Assembly: GCA_002449395.1 (NCBI GenBank)
Contig: DKDP01000023.1
Span: 642 to 32,717 of the forward strand
Length of the DNA: 32,076 nucleotides
Reading direction: 5' to 3'
Source of the DNA: Ruminococcaceae bacterium UBA6845
GTDB lineage: Bacteria > Bacillota > Clostridia > Oscillospirales > Acutalibacteraceae
The notes under the pieces were generated by a model. The model worked only from the letters and a program-made list of their open reading frames with translations, did not search any database and was not told where the DNA came from. Numbering within the stretch: the stretch's first letter is position 1; each line of letters opens with the position of its first letter. The translations under genes and the position numbers were made by a program. Positions 15,642 to 23,705 of this stretch are shown piece by piece.

Positions 15642-17633
15642 ATGAAAGACAAGATATTATCCCTGATACGCAGCTTTCCCGTAATTTCTGCTGCGGCGGC
15701 AGCGGCATTGCTGTTCACCGTGCTGACGTTTATCCTCGGTCCGATATGGCTTGCGATTCTTGAACTCGTTGCGATTATCGGCGTTGCGGTTTTCCTTGTC
15801 ATATACTATGATCTGATGAGTGCGAGAAAGCAGAAGCTGATAACGCACATTTCATCCGATCTTGAACAGTATGTCAGAAATATTTCCGACGATTTTCCTC
15901 TTCCGATCATAATATGCGCTCCCGACGGAAAAATCGAGTGGTTTAACAATCGCTTTGAAGAGGCGATAGGACCCCATTCCTCGGGTTACAGCGAGCTCAG
16001 CTCGGTCTTTGAAAACGTCGGCATTGACACGTTGCTTGACGCATCGGTCAACGGCGTTGTTATTGACTGCGACGAGAAGAGCTACAATGTCTTTTCTCAC
16101 CGTGCAAAGGTCGGCGCAGGCGAGGTAATTGTTATGTATCTTGTCGATGTCAGCAAGTACAGACGCATTGCGAACGACTATTTCCGCTGCCGTCCCGCAC
16201 TTGCGATTATGACGATTGACAATATGTCGGAGATTCAGCAGGATCACAGGGAGAGCGACTGCGCCGCAATCAGAAACGGCGTCGAAAAGAATATTGAAAC
16301 GTGGCTCGGAAAATATCCGTGTCTTATCAGCAAGATCAGTGACAACAGCTTCTATGTTGTTGCCGAAAAGCAGAATATCGACGATATGATCGCAAGAAAA
16401 TTCGATATTCTTGATAAGATCAGAGAGTACACGTATGACGGTAAGTATGTCGGCGTAACGCTTTCGGTCGGCGTCGGCACGGGTGCGAATATAGCCGAAT
16501 GTGAAAAGAACGCAAAGCTGTCATTGGATATGGCTCTCGGCAGAGGCGGAGACCAGGCCGTAATTAAGAACAAGGATAAATACGACTTCTTCGGCGGAGT
16601 TTCAAAGAGCGTTGAGACGGGCAGTAAGGTGAAATCACGGGTTGTTGCCTCGGCGCTTGCGGAGCTTATACAGGGATGCGAAAACGTGTACGTTATGGGT
16701 CACAGATTCCCCGATTTTGACGCAATAGGCTCGGCTTTCGGTATTGTCTGTATTGCCAAAAAGCTCGGCAAAAATGCCTATCTTGTCACCGATAAGGAAA
16801 AGACGATGGCAAAGACCCTGCTCGACAGAGCGGAAAGTGAATTTCCGGGAACCGTTGTTTCGACGGAAACGGCGAAAATGGAATTTGTAAAGAGCAAGAA
16901 GAACCTTTTGATTGTTGTTGATACGCACATCAAGAGCTTTGTCGAAAGTCCCGATCTACTGTCAATGTCGAGGATGACAGTCGTTATTGATCACCACAGA
17001 AAAGCGGTTGATTATATCGACGACGCAGTTATCTTCTTCCACGATCCGAGCGCATCATCCGCATCGGAAATGGTGACGGAGCTTATAGAATACATTCCCG
17101 CAGTCGACGAAACAGGCAGCTTCGTTGCCGATGCGCTTCTTTCGGGTATTATGCTTGACACTAAGAACTTTATTCTCCGAGTCGGCGTCGGCACATTTGA
17201 GGCGGCGGCAAGACTTAAGGATCTGGGCGCAGACCCGATAAGAGTCAAGAGGCTTTTCTCGAACGATATCGAAAGCTATCACGAGAGGAACAAGATTGTT
17301 GATTCGGCGAAGAAGTATAAAAACTGTGCAATCGCCGTTGCCGACGATGAAACACCGAACATCAGGCTGATAAGCGCACAGGCGGCTGACGAGCTTCTGA
17401 GTATAAGCGGAGTTGACGCATCGTTCGTAATCTTTAAGCTCGGCGACGCTGTATGTGTCTCCGCACGTTCTTTCGGAGCGGTCAATGTTCAGGTAATTAT
17501 GGAGTATATGAACGGAGGCGGACATCAGACGATGGCTGCCGTTCAGATAAAAAATTCAACAATTGCACAGGTCACAGAGCAGGTAATGCGAAGTCTTGAC
17601 CGATACAATGAATCATTAGTAACCGCCGAGTAA
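15642..17633 (+). CDS. gdpP: Cyclic-di-AMP phosphodiesterase GdpP
   Basis: GdpP hydrolyses c-di-AMP at the membrane and so affects osmotic balance, cell wall and beta-lactam tolerance. The layout is complete: two transmembrane helices (about 13-33 and 36-56), a PAS-like domain, a degenerate GGDEF domain around VGVGTGAN and GRGGDQ, then the DHH domain with GHRFPDFDA at 353-361 (D358 and D360 are metal ligands) and DHH at 450-452, and a DHHA1 domain ending in GGGHQ. An ATG at 15630 directly abuts the AAAGGA ribosome binding site at 15624-15629. The ATG at 15642 is better spaced and is preferred, giving 663 residues. The order gdpP-rplI-dnaB is conserved in Bacillota. Confidence 0.95.
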   Translation: MKDKILSLIRSFPVISAAAAAALLFTVLTFILGPIWLAILELVAIIGVAVFLVIYYDLMSARKQKLITHISSDLEQYVRNISDDFPLPIIICAPDGKIEWFNNRFEEAIGPHSSGYSELSSVFENVGIDTLLDASVNGVVIDCDEKSYNVFSHRAKVGAGEVIVMYLVDVSKYRRIANDYFRCRPALAIMTIDNMSEIQQDHRESDCAAIRNGVEKNIETWLGKYPCLISKISDNSFYVVAEKQNIDDMIARKFDILDKIREYTYDGKYVGVTLSVGVGTGANIAECEKNAKLSLDMALGRGGDQAVIKNKDKYDFFGGVSKSVETGSKVKSRVVASALAELIQGCENVYVMGHRFPDFDAIGSAFGIVCIAKKLGKNAYLVTDKEKTMAKTLLDRAESEFPGTVVSTETAKMEFVKSKKNLLIVVDTHIKSFVESPDLLSMSRMTVVIDHHRKAVDYIDDAVIFFHDPSASSASEMVTELIEYIPAVDETGSFVADALLSGIMLDTKNFILRVGVGTFEAAARLKDLGADPIRVKRLFSNDIESYHERNKIVDSAKKYKNCAIAVADDETPNIRLISAQAADELLSISGVDASFVIFKLGDAVCVSARSFGAVNVQVIMEYMNGGGHQTMAAVQIKNSTIAQVTEQVMRSLDRYNESLVTAE

Positions 17634-17675
17634 TTGCTATCGGCTGTTACATTAAAATAAAGCGAGGTATAAAGA

Positions 17676-18119
17676 ATGAAAGTAATTCTTACTCAGGACG
17701 TTAAAGGTCTCGGAAAAAAAGGAGAGCTTGTCAACACGTCCGACGGATATGCACGTAACTTCCTCTTCCCGAGAAATCTTGCAACAGAGGCAAATTCTCA
17801 GGCAATGACGGAGCTTAAAAACCGTGAGGATTCCAAGAAGCACAAAATTGCCGTTGAAACTCAGGAGGCAAAGGATTCCGCCGCAAAGATCAATGGAAAG
17901 GTTATTAAGGTCACTGCAAAGGCAGGACAGGGCGGACGTCTTTTCGGCTCCGTAACCTCAAAGGAAATTGCTGTTGCAATGAAGAGCCAGTTCGGTATCG
18001 ACATTGACAGAAGAAAGATCACCGTCGACGACATAAAGGCTTTCGGAACATATCCCGCAAGCGTAAAGCTCTATCAGGGAGTAACGGCAGAATTTAGCGT
18101 AATGGTATCTGAAGCATAA
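17676..18119 (+). CDS. rplI: 50S ribosomal protein L9
   Basis: The 147-residue protein has the standard L9 length. The N-terminal globular domain shows LTQDVKGLGKKGELV and the rRNA-binding GYARNFLFPRNLA. A long charged connecting helix (about residues 41-75) leads to the C-terminal domain with GRLFGSVTSKEIA. It binds 23S rRNA near the L1 stalk. The ribosome binding site is GCGAGG in the 42-base gap after gdpP. No separate promoter or terminator is visible, so it is probably expressed with gdpP and dnaB. Confidence 0.97.
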   Translation: MKVILTQDVKGLGKKGELVNTSDGYARNFLFPRNLATEANSQAMTELKNREDSKKHKIAVETQEAKDSAAKINGKVIKVTAKAGQGGRLFGSVTSKEIAVAMKSQFGIDIDRRKITVDDIKAFGTYPASVKLYQGVTAEFSVMVSEA

Positions 18120-18140
18120 ATAATTTTCGGAGAAAAAACA

Positions 18141-19511
18141 ATGGATAATACAAATTATTCAAGTGAATCTGTTTTCAGCCTTGAGGCGGAGCAGGCGGTT
18201 CTCGGTTCAATTCTGATGGATCCTGCCTGTATGCCGCAGGTTCAGGTTTATCTGAGCGCCGAGGATTTCTACCTGCCGCAGCACAAGGCGATTTATACCG
18301 CCATTGCGACAATTGAAGCGTCGGGCGGAAAGATTGACCCGTTGATCGTTCTGGACAGCCTTGTAAAGGATAAGGTGTATGACTCTGCGGCGGGAAAGAA
18401 TTATCTTTTCCAGCTTGCTCAGTGTGTACCGTCAACGGCGAATGTAGAATCATATGCGAAAATTGTTAAGGAAAAGTTCTACATACGCTCGCTGATAAAC
18501 GCCTCAAAGGAGATCATCGAGGACGCCTCGTCGCAGGATCAGACTGCCGACGATCTGCTTGAAACTGCTGAACAGAAAATTTATAATATTCGTCAGGGCA
18601 AAAAAACCAATGCACCGTCGAAGATCGGCGACATCATTGTCGGCGAGGTTTACACAACGCTTCAGCATCTGACGTCACCCGAAAAGGATCTTTATAAGGG
18701 CTATCCGACGGGCTATTCGGATCTTGATAAGGTTCTTACGGGCTTGCATAAATCCGATCTTATTCTTATCGGCGCACGTCCTGCAATGGGTAAAACGAGC
18801 TTCGCCTTGAACCTTGCAAGAAACGTTGCGGTAATCGGTAAGAGAAAAACGCTTATGTTCTCCCTTGAAATGACAAAAGAACAGCTCGCAATGAGAGTTC
18901 TTTCCACAGAGGCGAGAGTCAATTCGGCAAAGATGAGAACGGGCGAGCTTGACGGTGAGGACTGGCAGAGACTCGGAATCGCAACAAATGCGCTTTCGGG
19001 GGTTGAGCTTTATTTTGACGATACAAGCTCAATCACGGTTCCCGAGATGAAGGCGAGAATCCGCCGTCTCAGAGATGTTGAGTGCGTTATTATAGATTAC
19101 CTCGGACTTATCCGTCCGGCGGGCAGAGTTGAGAACCGTGTTCAGGCGGTCAGTGAAATTACAAGAGAGCTCAAGCTGATGGCGAAGGATCTTGCAATTC
19201 CCGTTATCGTCTGCGCTCAGCTTTCCAGAGGTACGGAGGGCAGGGGAGGTTCGCACAGACCTCAGCTTGCCGACCTGCGTGAATCGGGATCAATCGAGCA
19301 GGACGCCGATATCGTTCTTATGCTCTACCGTCCGGATTATTACAGCAATGACGAGGATCAGGACGAGGACGAAAATGCTCAGCAGCTTGCAAATAAGGCG
19401 GAGATCATCGTTGCCAAAAACCGTCACGGACCTACCGATACGGTTGAGATGATCTGGGATGCCGACCACACATTGTTTATATCTGCGGAGAAGATCAGAA
19501 ATGATATGTAA
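18141..19511 (+). CDS. dnaB: Replicative DNA helicase DnaB
   Basis: The hexameric fork helicase is 456 residues long, the usual length. The N-terminal primase-interacting domain begins LEAEQAVLGSILMDP near residue 12. The RecA-like motor has Walker A GARPAMGKTS (K218), the Walker B segment CVIIDYLGLI, and the H3/H4 region AQLSRGTEGR with the DNA-binding loop and LADLRESGSIEQDAD. An acidic stretch (DEDQDEDENAQ) near residue 410 is a lineage-specific surface loop. No intein is present. The 3' end overlaps the start of tilS by 11 bases. Confidence 0.97.
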   Translation: MDNTNYSSESVFSLEAEQAVLGSILMDPACMPQVQVYLSAEDFYLPQHKAIYTAIATIEASGGKIDPLIVLDSLVKDKVYDSAAGKNYLFQLAQCVPSTANVESYAKIVKEKFYIRSLINASKEIIEDASSQDQTADDLLETAEQKIYNIRQGKKTNAPSKIGDIIVGEVYTTLQHLTSPEKDLYKGYPTGYSDLDKVLTGLHKSDLILIGARPAMGKTSFALNLARNVAVIGKRKTLMFSLEMTKEQLAMRVLSTEARVNSAKMRTGELDGEDWQRLGIATNALSGVELYFDDTSSITVPEMKARIRRLRDVECVIIDYLGLIRPAGRVENRVQAVSEITRELKLMAKDLAIPVIVCAQLSRGTEGRGGSHRPQLADLRESGSIEQDADIVLMLYRPDYYSNDEDQDEDENAQQLANKAEIIVAKNRHGPTDTVEMIWDADHTLFISAEKIRNDM

Positions 19512-20826
19512 AGTCAAAAAGGCGATCAGCCGTTACAATATGCCGCTTGAGGGCAAAACGGTTGCCGTCGGTGTGTCGGGCGGAGCTGATTCAATGGCAT
19601 TGCTCCACGTTCTTCTTGAGCTTAAAGACGAGCTTCAAATGAAAATAATCGCCTGTCACGTCAATCACGGAATACGTGGCGAGACTGCCGACAGGGACGA
19701 AAAATTTGTTGTTGAGGCTTGCAAAAAGCTGGGCGTTGATGTTCGTGTACTCAAAGCCGACGTACCTGCCAAGGCGAGGGAGCTTCACCTCGGCGTTGAG
19801 GAATGCGGCCGAAGAATCAGGTATGATTTCTTTAATTCCGTTGCCGACGGTGTTGTTATCGCCACGGCTCACACGCTCAGTGATCGCTGCGAAACTCTTC
19901 TTTTGAACATCGCAAGAGGAACGTCGGTCAAGGGTCTGTGCTCCATTCCTGCGGTTAGAGGTAACGTTGTACGCCCGCTGATTGACTGCACGAGAACGGA
20001 TATTGAAAAATACTGCGAACAGAACAAAATTGATTTTGTAACCGATGAAACAAATTTTGAGGATATTTACTCAAGAAACCGCATAAGACTGAATGTGATT
20101 CCCGAGCTTAAAGCCTTGAATCCGTCGGTTGAAAAATCCTTTTCACGGCTCATATCAAATGCCGAGGAGGAAAACGATTTTATTTCCGAGATTTCCCGGG
20201 AAATTACAGAAAAATCGGTTCTTGACGACGGATATGACGCTCGACTTATTGAAGAACAGCATATTGCTCTCAGAAAACGTGTTATTTTTGAAATTATAAA
20301 CCGTGAAACGGGCTTTGTACCGGAGGCGATACACATAGATTCTGTCAACAGCATTCTCAAAGGCGGCAAAACCGAGATAATCGGTGATACCGTAGTTGAG
20401 GTTAAAAACGGAATAATGAGAATCAATCCGACAGAGGAAAAAACAGGCGAGTGGGAATATAATTTTGATTCTTTTTCCGCCGAAACGCCTTGCGGCAACT
20501 TCAAAGCCGAAATAATTAATAAAAATAATTTACCCCCGAAACAGTTTGTTCATAATAAAGTGTTAGACTGTGACAGTATCATCGGGTCACTGACGATCAG
20601 AAACAGACGTCCCGGGGATAAAATGAAAATTGCAGGCAGCTCCTGCACGAAAACCTTAAAAAAACTTTTTAACGAAAAGCATCTTCAAAACAGGGACAGT
20701 ATCCCGATTCTTGCGGATGAGCTCGGAATTTGCTGGGTTCAGGGATTGGGCTGTTCGGACAGATGTAAAATAAAACCCGAAACAAAGAAAATCTTAATTA
20801 TCGGAGAGGACAAACAAAATGATTGA
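19501..20826 (+). CDS. tilS: tRNA(Ile)-lysidine synthase
   Basis: TilS converts C34 of the CAU-anticodon isoleucine tRNA to lysidine so that it reads AUA, an essential step. The 441-residue protein has the PP-loop ATP pyrophosphatase motif SGGADS at 26-31, then HVNHGIRG, a HTLSDRCE segment, and SRNRIRLNVIPEL, all typical. The C-terminal tRNA-binding domain contains the NRRPGDKM segment. An upstream ATG at 19459 would overlap dnaB by 53 bases. The ATG at 19501 has CGGAG at 19486-19490 and is preferred. It overlaps hpt by eight bases, as is usual in the tilS-hpt-ftsH cluster of Bacillota. Confidence 0.94.
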   Translation: MICKVKKAISRYNMPLEGKTVAVGVSGGADSMALLHVLLELKDELQMKIIACHVNHGIRGETADRDEKFVVEACKKLGVDVRVLKADVPAKARELHLGVEECGRRIRYDFFNSVADGVVIATAHTLSDRCETLLLNIARGTSVKGLCSIPAVRGNVVRPLIDCTRTDIEKYCEQNKIDFVTDETNFEDIYSRNRIRLNVIPELKALNPSVEKSFSRLISNAEEENDFISEISREITEKSVLDDGYDARLIEEQHIALRKRVIFEIINRETGFVPEAIHIDSVNSILKGGKTEIIGDTVVEVKNGIMRINPTEEKTGEWEYNFDSFSAETPCGNFKAEIINKNNLPPKQFVHNKVLDCDSIIGSLTIRNRRPGDKMKIAGSSCTKTLKKLFNEKHLQNRDSIPILADELGICWVQGLGCSDRCKIKPETKKILIIGEDKQND

Positions 20827-21361
20827 GAATGACATTAAGGAAGTATATTTCAGCAAAGAAGAGCTTCACGAAATAGTTAAGAAGCTCGGCGCTCAGATCA
20901 GCAAGGACTATGAGGGAAAAAATCTTACACTCGTAAGCATTCTCAAGGGTTCGGTTATTTTTATGGCTGACCTTATGCGTGAAATCACAGTCCCGTGTGA
21001 AATCGACTTTATGTGTGTTTCAAGCTACGGAAACGGCACAAAGTCATCGGGAACGGTTAAGATTATCAAGGATCTTGACATCAACCTTGAAGGCAAGGAT
21101 CTTCTGCTTGTTGAGGATATTCTCGACAGCGGAAAGACTCTTTATTATATATCGCAGGTGCTCAAGACAAGAAATCCCGCAAGCATTAAAATCTGTACTC
21201 TTCTCGACAAGCCCGAGAGACGTGAGGCAGATATTAAGGCTGACTATTACGGTACCTTTGTTCCCGATGAATTTGTTGTCGGCTACGGTCTTGACTTTGC
21301 GGAAAAATACAGAAATCTTCCGTATATCGGCGTTCTCAAGCCGGAAATATATGCAGATTAA
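20819..21361 (+). CDS. hpt: Hypoxanthine phosphoribosyltransferase
   Basis: This 180-residue purine salvage enzyme makes IMP or GMP from hypoxanthine or guanine and PRPP. The PRPP-binding motif LVEDILDSGKTL (E99, D100, D103) and the flexible loop SSYGNGTKSSG at 68-78 are both present, as is the C-terminal GYGLDFAEKYRNLPYIG that stacks on the purine. GGAGAGGA at 20803-20810, inside the end of tilS, is the ribosome binding site. It is coupled to tilS by an eight-base overlap and followed by ftsH after 15 bases. Confidence 0.96.
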   Translation: MIENDIKEVYFSKEELHEIVKKLGAQISKDYEGKNLTLVSILKGSVIFMADLMREITVPCEIDFMCVSSYGNGTKSSGTVKIIKDLDINLEGKDLLLVEDILDSGKTLYYISQVLKTRNPASIKICTLLDKPERREADIKADYYGTFVPDEFVVGYGLDFAEKYRNLPYIGVLKPEIYAD

Positions 21362-21376
21362 CAGGGAGTGAATCAT

Positions 21377-23338
21377 TTGAACAACAGTCCTAATAAAGCC
21401 CCGAGTCCGAAGAAGAACAGAATATTTACCATTCTGCCGTATATTCTTATTCCGCTGATGATGGTTGTGGGTATTGCCATAGCATCTCAGCAGTCGGGCA
21501 ACCGCTCCAGCGAAGCAAAGTATTATCAGATTGTTCAGTATTTTGATAAGGATCAGATCTCCGAATTTTCGCTGAACCTTACGAGCGGAACACTCAAATA
21601 CAAGCTCAAGGGCGACGACACGAAATGGCAGTACAAGGTTCCCAATGTTTCCGTTTTCGTCGATGATGTCAATGAGACGGTCAGGGAACACAATAAAAAT
21701 GCAAAATCCGACGATGATATGATAAAATACGAGTTTATTTCAGGCTCGTCAACATCGTGGTTTGTAAATCTTTTGCCGACGATTATTATGGGCATCCTGC
21801 TTGTGGTGCTTCTTGTCGTGATGATGAGAAGAATGAATTCCATGGGCGGCGAGATGAATAAAACCCTCAATTTCGGCAAGATTAATGCAAAGAAACAAAA
21901 GGATCAGAGGGAGAAAACCACCTTTGAACAGGTTGCGGGCGCAGACGAGGAAAAGGAAGAGCTCAGCGAAATGGTTGACTTCCTGAAGAGCCCCGAAAAG
22001 TTCAGCACACTCGGCGCAAGAATCCCCAAGGGCGTGCTTCTTGTTGGCCCTCCGGGTACTGGTAAAACCCTCCTTGCGAGAGCCGTAGCAGGTGAGGCGG
22101 ACGTTCCGTTCTACTCAATCTCGGGTTCCGACTTCGTTGAGATGTACGTCGGCGTCGGCGCATCGAGAGTAAGAGATCTTTTTGACCAGGCTAAAAAGGA
22201 CGCACCGTCCGTAATATTTATTGATGAAATTGATGCCGTCGGACGCCACAGAGGCGCAGGAATGGGCGGCGGACACGACGAGAGAGAGCAGACTCTTAAT
22301 CAGCTTCTCGTTGAAATGGACGGCTTTGAAAAGAATCAGGGCGTTATCGTCATTGCGGCGACCAACCGTCCCGACATTCTCGATCCCGCACTTCTTCGCC
22401 CGGGTCGTTTTGACCGTCAGGTAAGAGTGGGCTATCCCGATACCAAGGGCAGAGAGGCTATTCTCCGAGTTCATTCCAAGAACAAGCCGCTCGCTCCCGA
22501 TGTTGACCTCAAGGTTATCGCTAATTCGACAGTCGGCTTTGTCGGCGCCGATCTTGAAAATCTTCTTAACGAAGCGGCTCTTCTTGCCGCAAGGAGAAAC
22601 AAGAAAGCGATCACAATGGCTGAGATCGAAGAGGCAACCGTTAAGGTTATCGTCGGTACGGAGAAGAAGTCGCACAAGATGAGCGACAAGGAGAAAAAGC
22701 TGACCGCTTATCACGAGGCAGGACACGCAATTTCGACCTATTTCCTCGACACGCAAGATCCTGTCCGTCAGGTTTCGATTATTCCGAGAGGCTCGGCAGG
22801 CGGATATACAATGTCAGTTCCGACCGAGGATAAGTCGTACAAAACGAAGAACGGAATGCTCGACGATATCGTTGTTCTCCTCGGCGGACGTGTTGCCGAA
22901 AAGCTCGTCCTCGGCGATATCTCAACGGGTGCGTCGAACGATATTGAGCGTGCGACGAAGCTCGCCAAGAGTATGGTTACCGAGTACGGTATGAGCGACA
23001 GAATCGGACCCGTTTCGTATTCGTCGGGTAGCGGAGAGGTTTTTCTCGGCAGGGATTACGGTCACGCCAAGGATTATTCCGAGGCTTTTGCCCAAGAGAT
23101 TGATGAGGAGATCAGCTCGATCATCCATAACGGATATGACCGTACGGAAAAGATTCTTACCGAGCATATGGATAAGCTGCACGAGCTTGCACAGTATCTT
23201 ATCAAATACGAAAAGATCGACGGCGATAAGTTCAATCAGCTTATGGAGGGCAAGCTGACGGAGGACATCGAAACTCCCGAAACTCTCCCGACAGCGGACG
23301 AAGCCAAAACCGATACGGACACGGAAATAATTGAATAA
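21377..23338 (+). CDS. ftsH: ATP-dependent zinc metalloprotease FtsH
   Basis: FtsH is a membrane-anchored hexameric AAA+ protease that removes misassembled membrane proteins and some regulators. Two transmembrane helices (about 16-37 and 128-150) flank an extracytoplasmic domain. The AAA+ module has Walker A GPPGTGKT at 224-231, Walker B IFIDEID and an arginine-finger region RPGRFDRQ. The protease domain has HEAGH at 446-450 and the third zinc ligand in STGASND (D522). An acidic Thr/Glu tail ends the protein. The start is probably TTG at 21377: AGGGAG at 21363-21368 is eight bases upstream of it, while the in-frame GTG at 21368 overlaps that ribosome binding site. It is the last gene of the run before a terminator. 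Confidence 0.96.
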   Translation: MNNSPNKAPSPKKNRIFTILPYILIPLMMVVGIAIASQQSGNRSSEAKYYQIVQYFDKDQISEFSLNLTSGTLKYKLKGDDTKWQYKVPNVSVFVDDVNETVREHNKNAKSDDDMIKYEFISGSSTSWFVNLLPTIIMGILLVVLLVVMMRRMNSMGGEMNKTLNFGKINAKKQKDQREKTTFEQVAGADEEKEELSEMVDFLKSPEKFSTLGARIPKGVLLVGPPGTGKTLLARAVAGEADVPFYSISGSDFVEMYVGVGASRVRDLFDQAKKDAPSVIFIDEIDAVGRHRGAGMGGGHDEREQTLNQLLVEMDGFEKNQGVIVIAATNRPDILDPALLRPGRFDRQVRVGYPDTKGREAILRVHSKNKPLAPDVDLKVIANSTVGFVGADLENLLNEAALLAARRNKKAITMAEIEEATVKVIVGTEKKSHKMSDKEKKLTAYHEAGHAISTYFLDTQDPVRQVSIIPRGSAGGYTMSVPTEDKSYKTKNGMLDDIVVLLGGRVAEKLVLGDISTGASNDIERATKLAKSMVTEYGMSDRIGPVSYSSGSGEVFLGRDYGHAKDYSEAFAQEIDEEISSIIHNGYDRTEKILTEHMDKLHELAQYLIKYEKIDGDKFNQLMEGKLTEDIETPETLPTADEAKTDTDTEIIE

Positions 23339-23353
23339 ATTTATTATGAAAAT

Positions 23354-23380
23354 GTCTCCCTTTTGCTGAAAGAGGGAGGC
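23354..23380 (+). terminator. Rho-independent terminator after ftsH
   Basis: An 11-bp stem (GTCTCCCTTTT with AAGAGGGAGGC, including G-T pairs) closes a five-base GCTGA loop and is followed by six T residues at 23382-23387. It lies 16 bases after the ftsH stop and separates the housekeeping run from the giant surface-protein gene. Confidence 0.9.
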
Positions 23381-23387
23381 GTTTTTT

Positions 23388-23561
23388 GTTGCTTAATGTT
23401 CAAGGTCAGCTGGATCATACCTTGAAAAAATGATACAACACCCTCTTGCGAAAAAAGAAATAAATTGTCGCAAAAATGTGTTTCTTAGGATTATTTATCA
23501 ATAAAAAGAGCAAATAAATGAGAAAACTTATATACAAATAATAGAAAAGAAATGAGTGTTG
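23388..23561. other. AT-rich non-coding gap with two inverted repeats
   Basis: No gene is visible here. Two perfect inverted repeats stand out: TTCAAGGT (23399-23406) with ACCTTGAA (23419-23426), separated by 12 bases, and TTGCGA (23446-23451) with TCGCAA (23468-23473), separated by 16. Neither is followed by a T run on the plus strand, so they are not plus-strand terminators. They may be binding sites for regulators of the giant gene downstream. The remaining sequence up to 23561 is AT-rich with nothing recognisable. Confidence 0.45.
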
Positions 23562-23600
23562 TTGACCGTTGTTGAATTGCTATTATTTGTATGATAAAAT
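23558..23600 (+). promoter_or_regulatory. Probable promoter of the giant gene with duplicated operator-like repeat
   Basis: TTGAAT (23572-23577) and TAAAAT (23595-23600) are 17 bases apart and the -10 box has a TGA extension, giving a plausible housekeeping promoter with a start near 23607. The octamer GTTGTTGA occurs twice, at 23558-23565 and 23568-23575, exactly ten bases (one helical turn) apart and covering the -35 box. This layout fits a direct-repeat operator, which is inference only. Confidence 0.45.
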
Positions 23601-23698
23601 TCCCGTCAAAGGTGGCATTTTATGTGATTTTGCATTAAATTTCACATAAAGAAAATAGATTTATAGTTTATTTTGCCAAATTGCCACATTACGGGAGG
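23601..23698 (+). promoter_or_regulatory. Structured leader ending on the ribosome binding site of the giant gene
   Basis: Four complementary segment pairs nest without conflict. They are TCCCGT (23601-23606) with ACGGGA (23691-23696), GTGGCA (23612-23617) with TGCCAC (23682-23687), TTTATGTGA (23619-23627) with TCACATAAA (23642-23650), and AAAATA (23652-23657) with TATTTT (23669-23674). The result resembles a junction with an outer stem and two inner hairpins. The outermost 3' arm overlaps the Shine-Dalgarno GGGAGG (23693-23698), which would be hidden when paired. A second TGCCA at 23674-23678 offers an alternative partner for the second stem. Whether the first arm is transcribed depends on the exact start site. 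It matches no riboswitch class I recognise. Confidence 0.4.
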
Positions 23699-23705
23699 TA
23701 ATAAA

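Noticed and set aside
18141..19511. Intein in DnaB
   Set aside because: The length is normal (456 residues) and the Walker A region is uninterrupted.
23622..23646. TGTGA...TCACA pair resembling a CRP site
   Set aside because: The half-sites are 14 bases apart rather than six, and classical CRP sites are not expected in this lineage. A leader hairpin explains the pair better.
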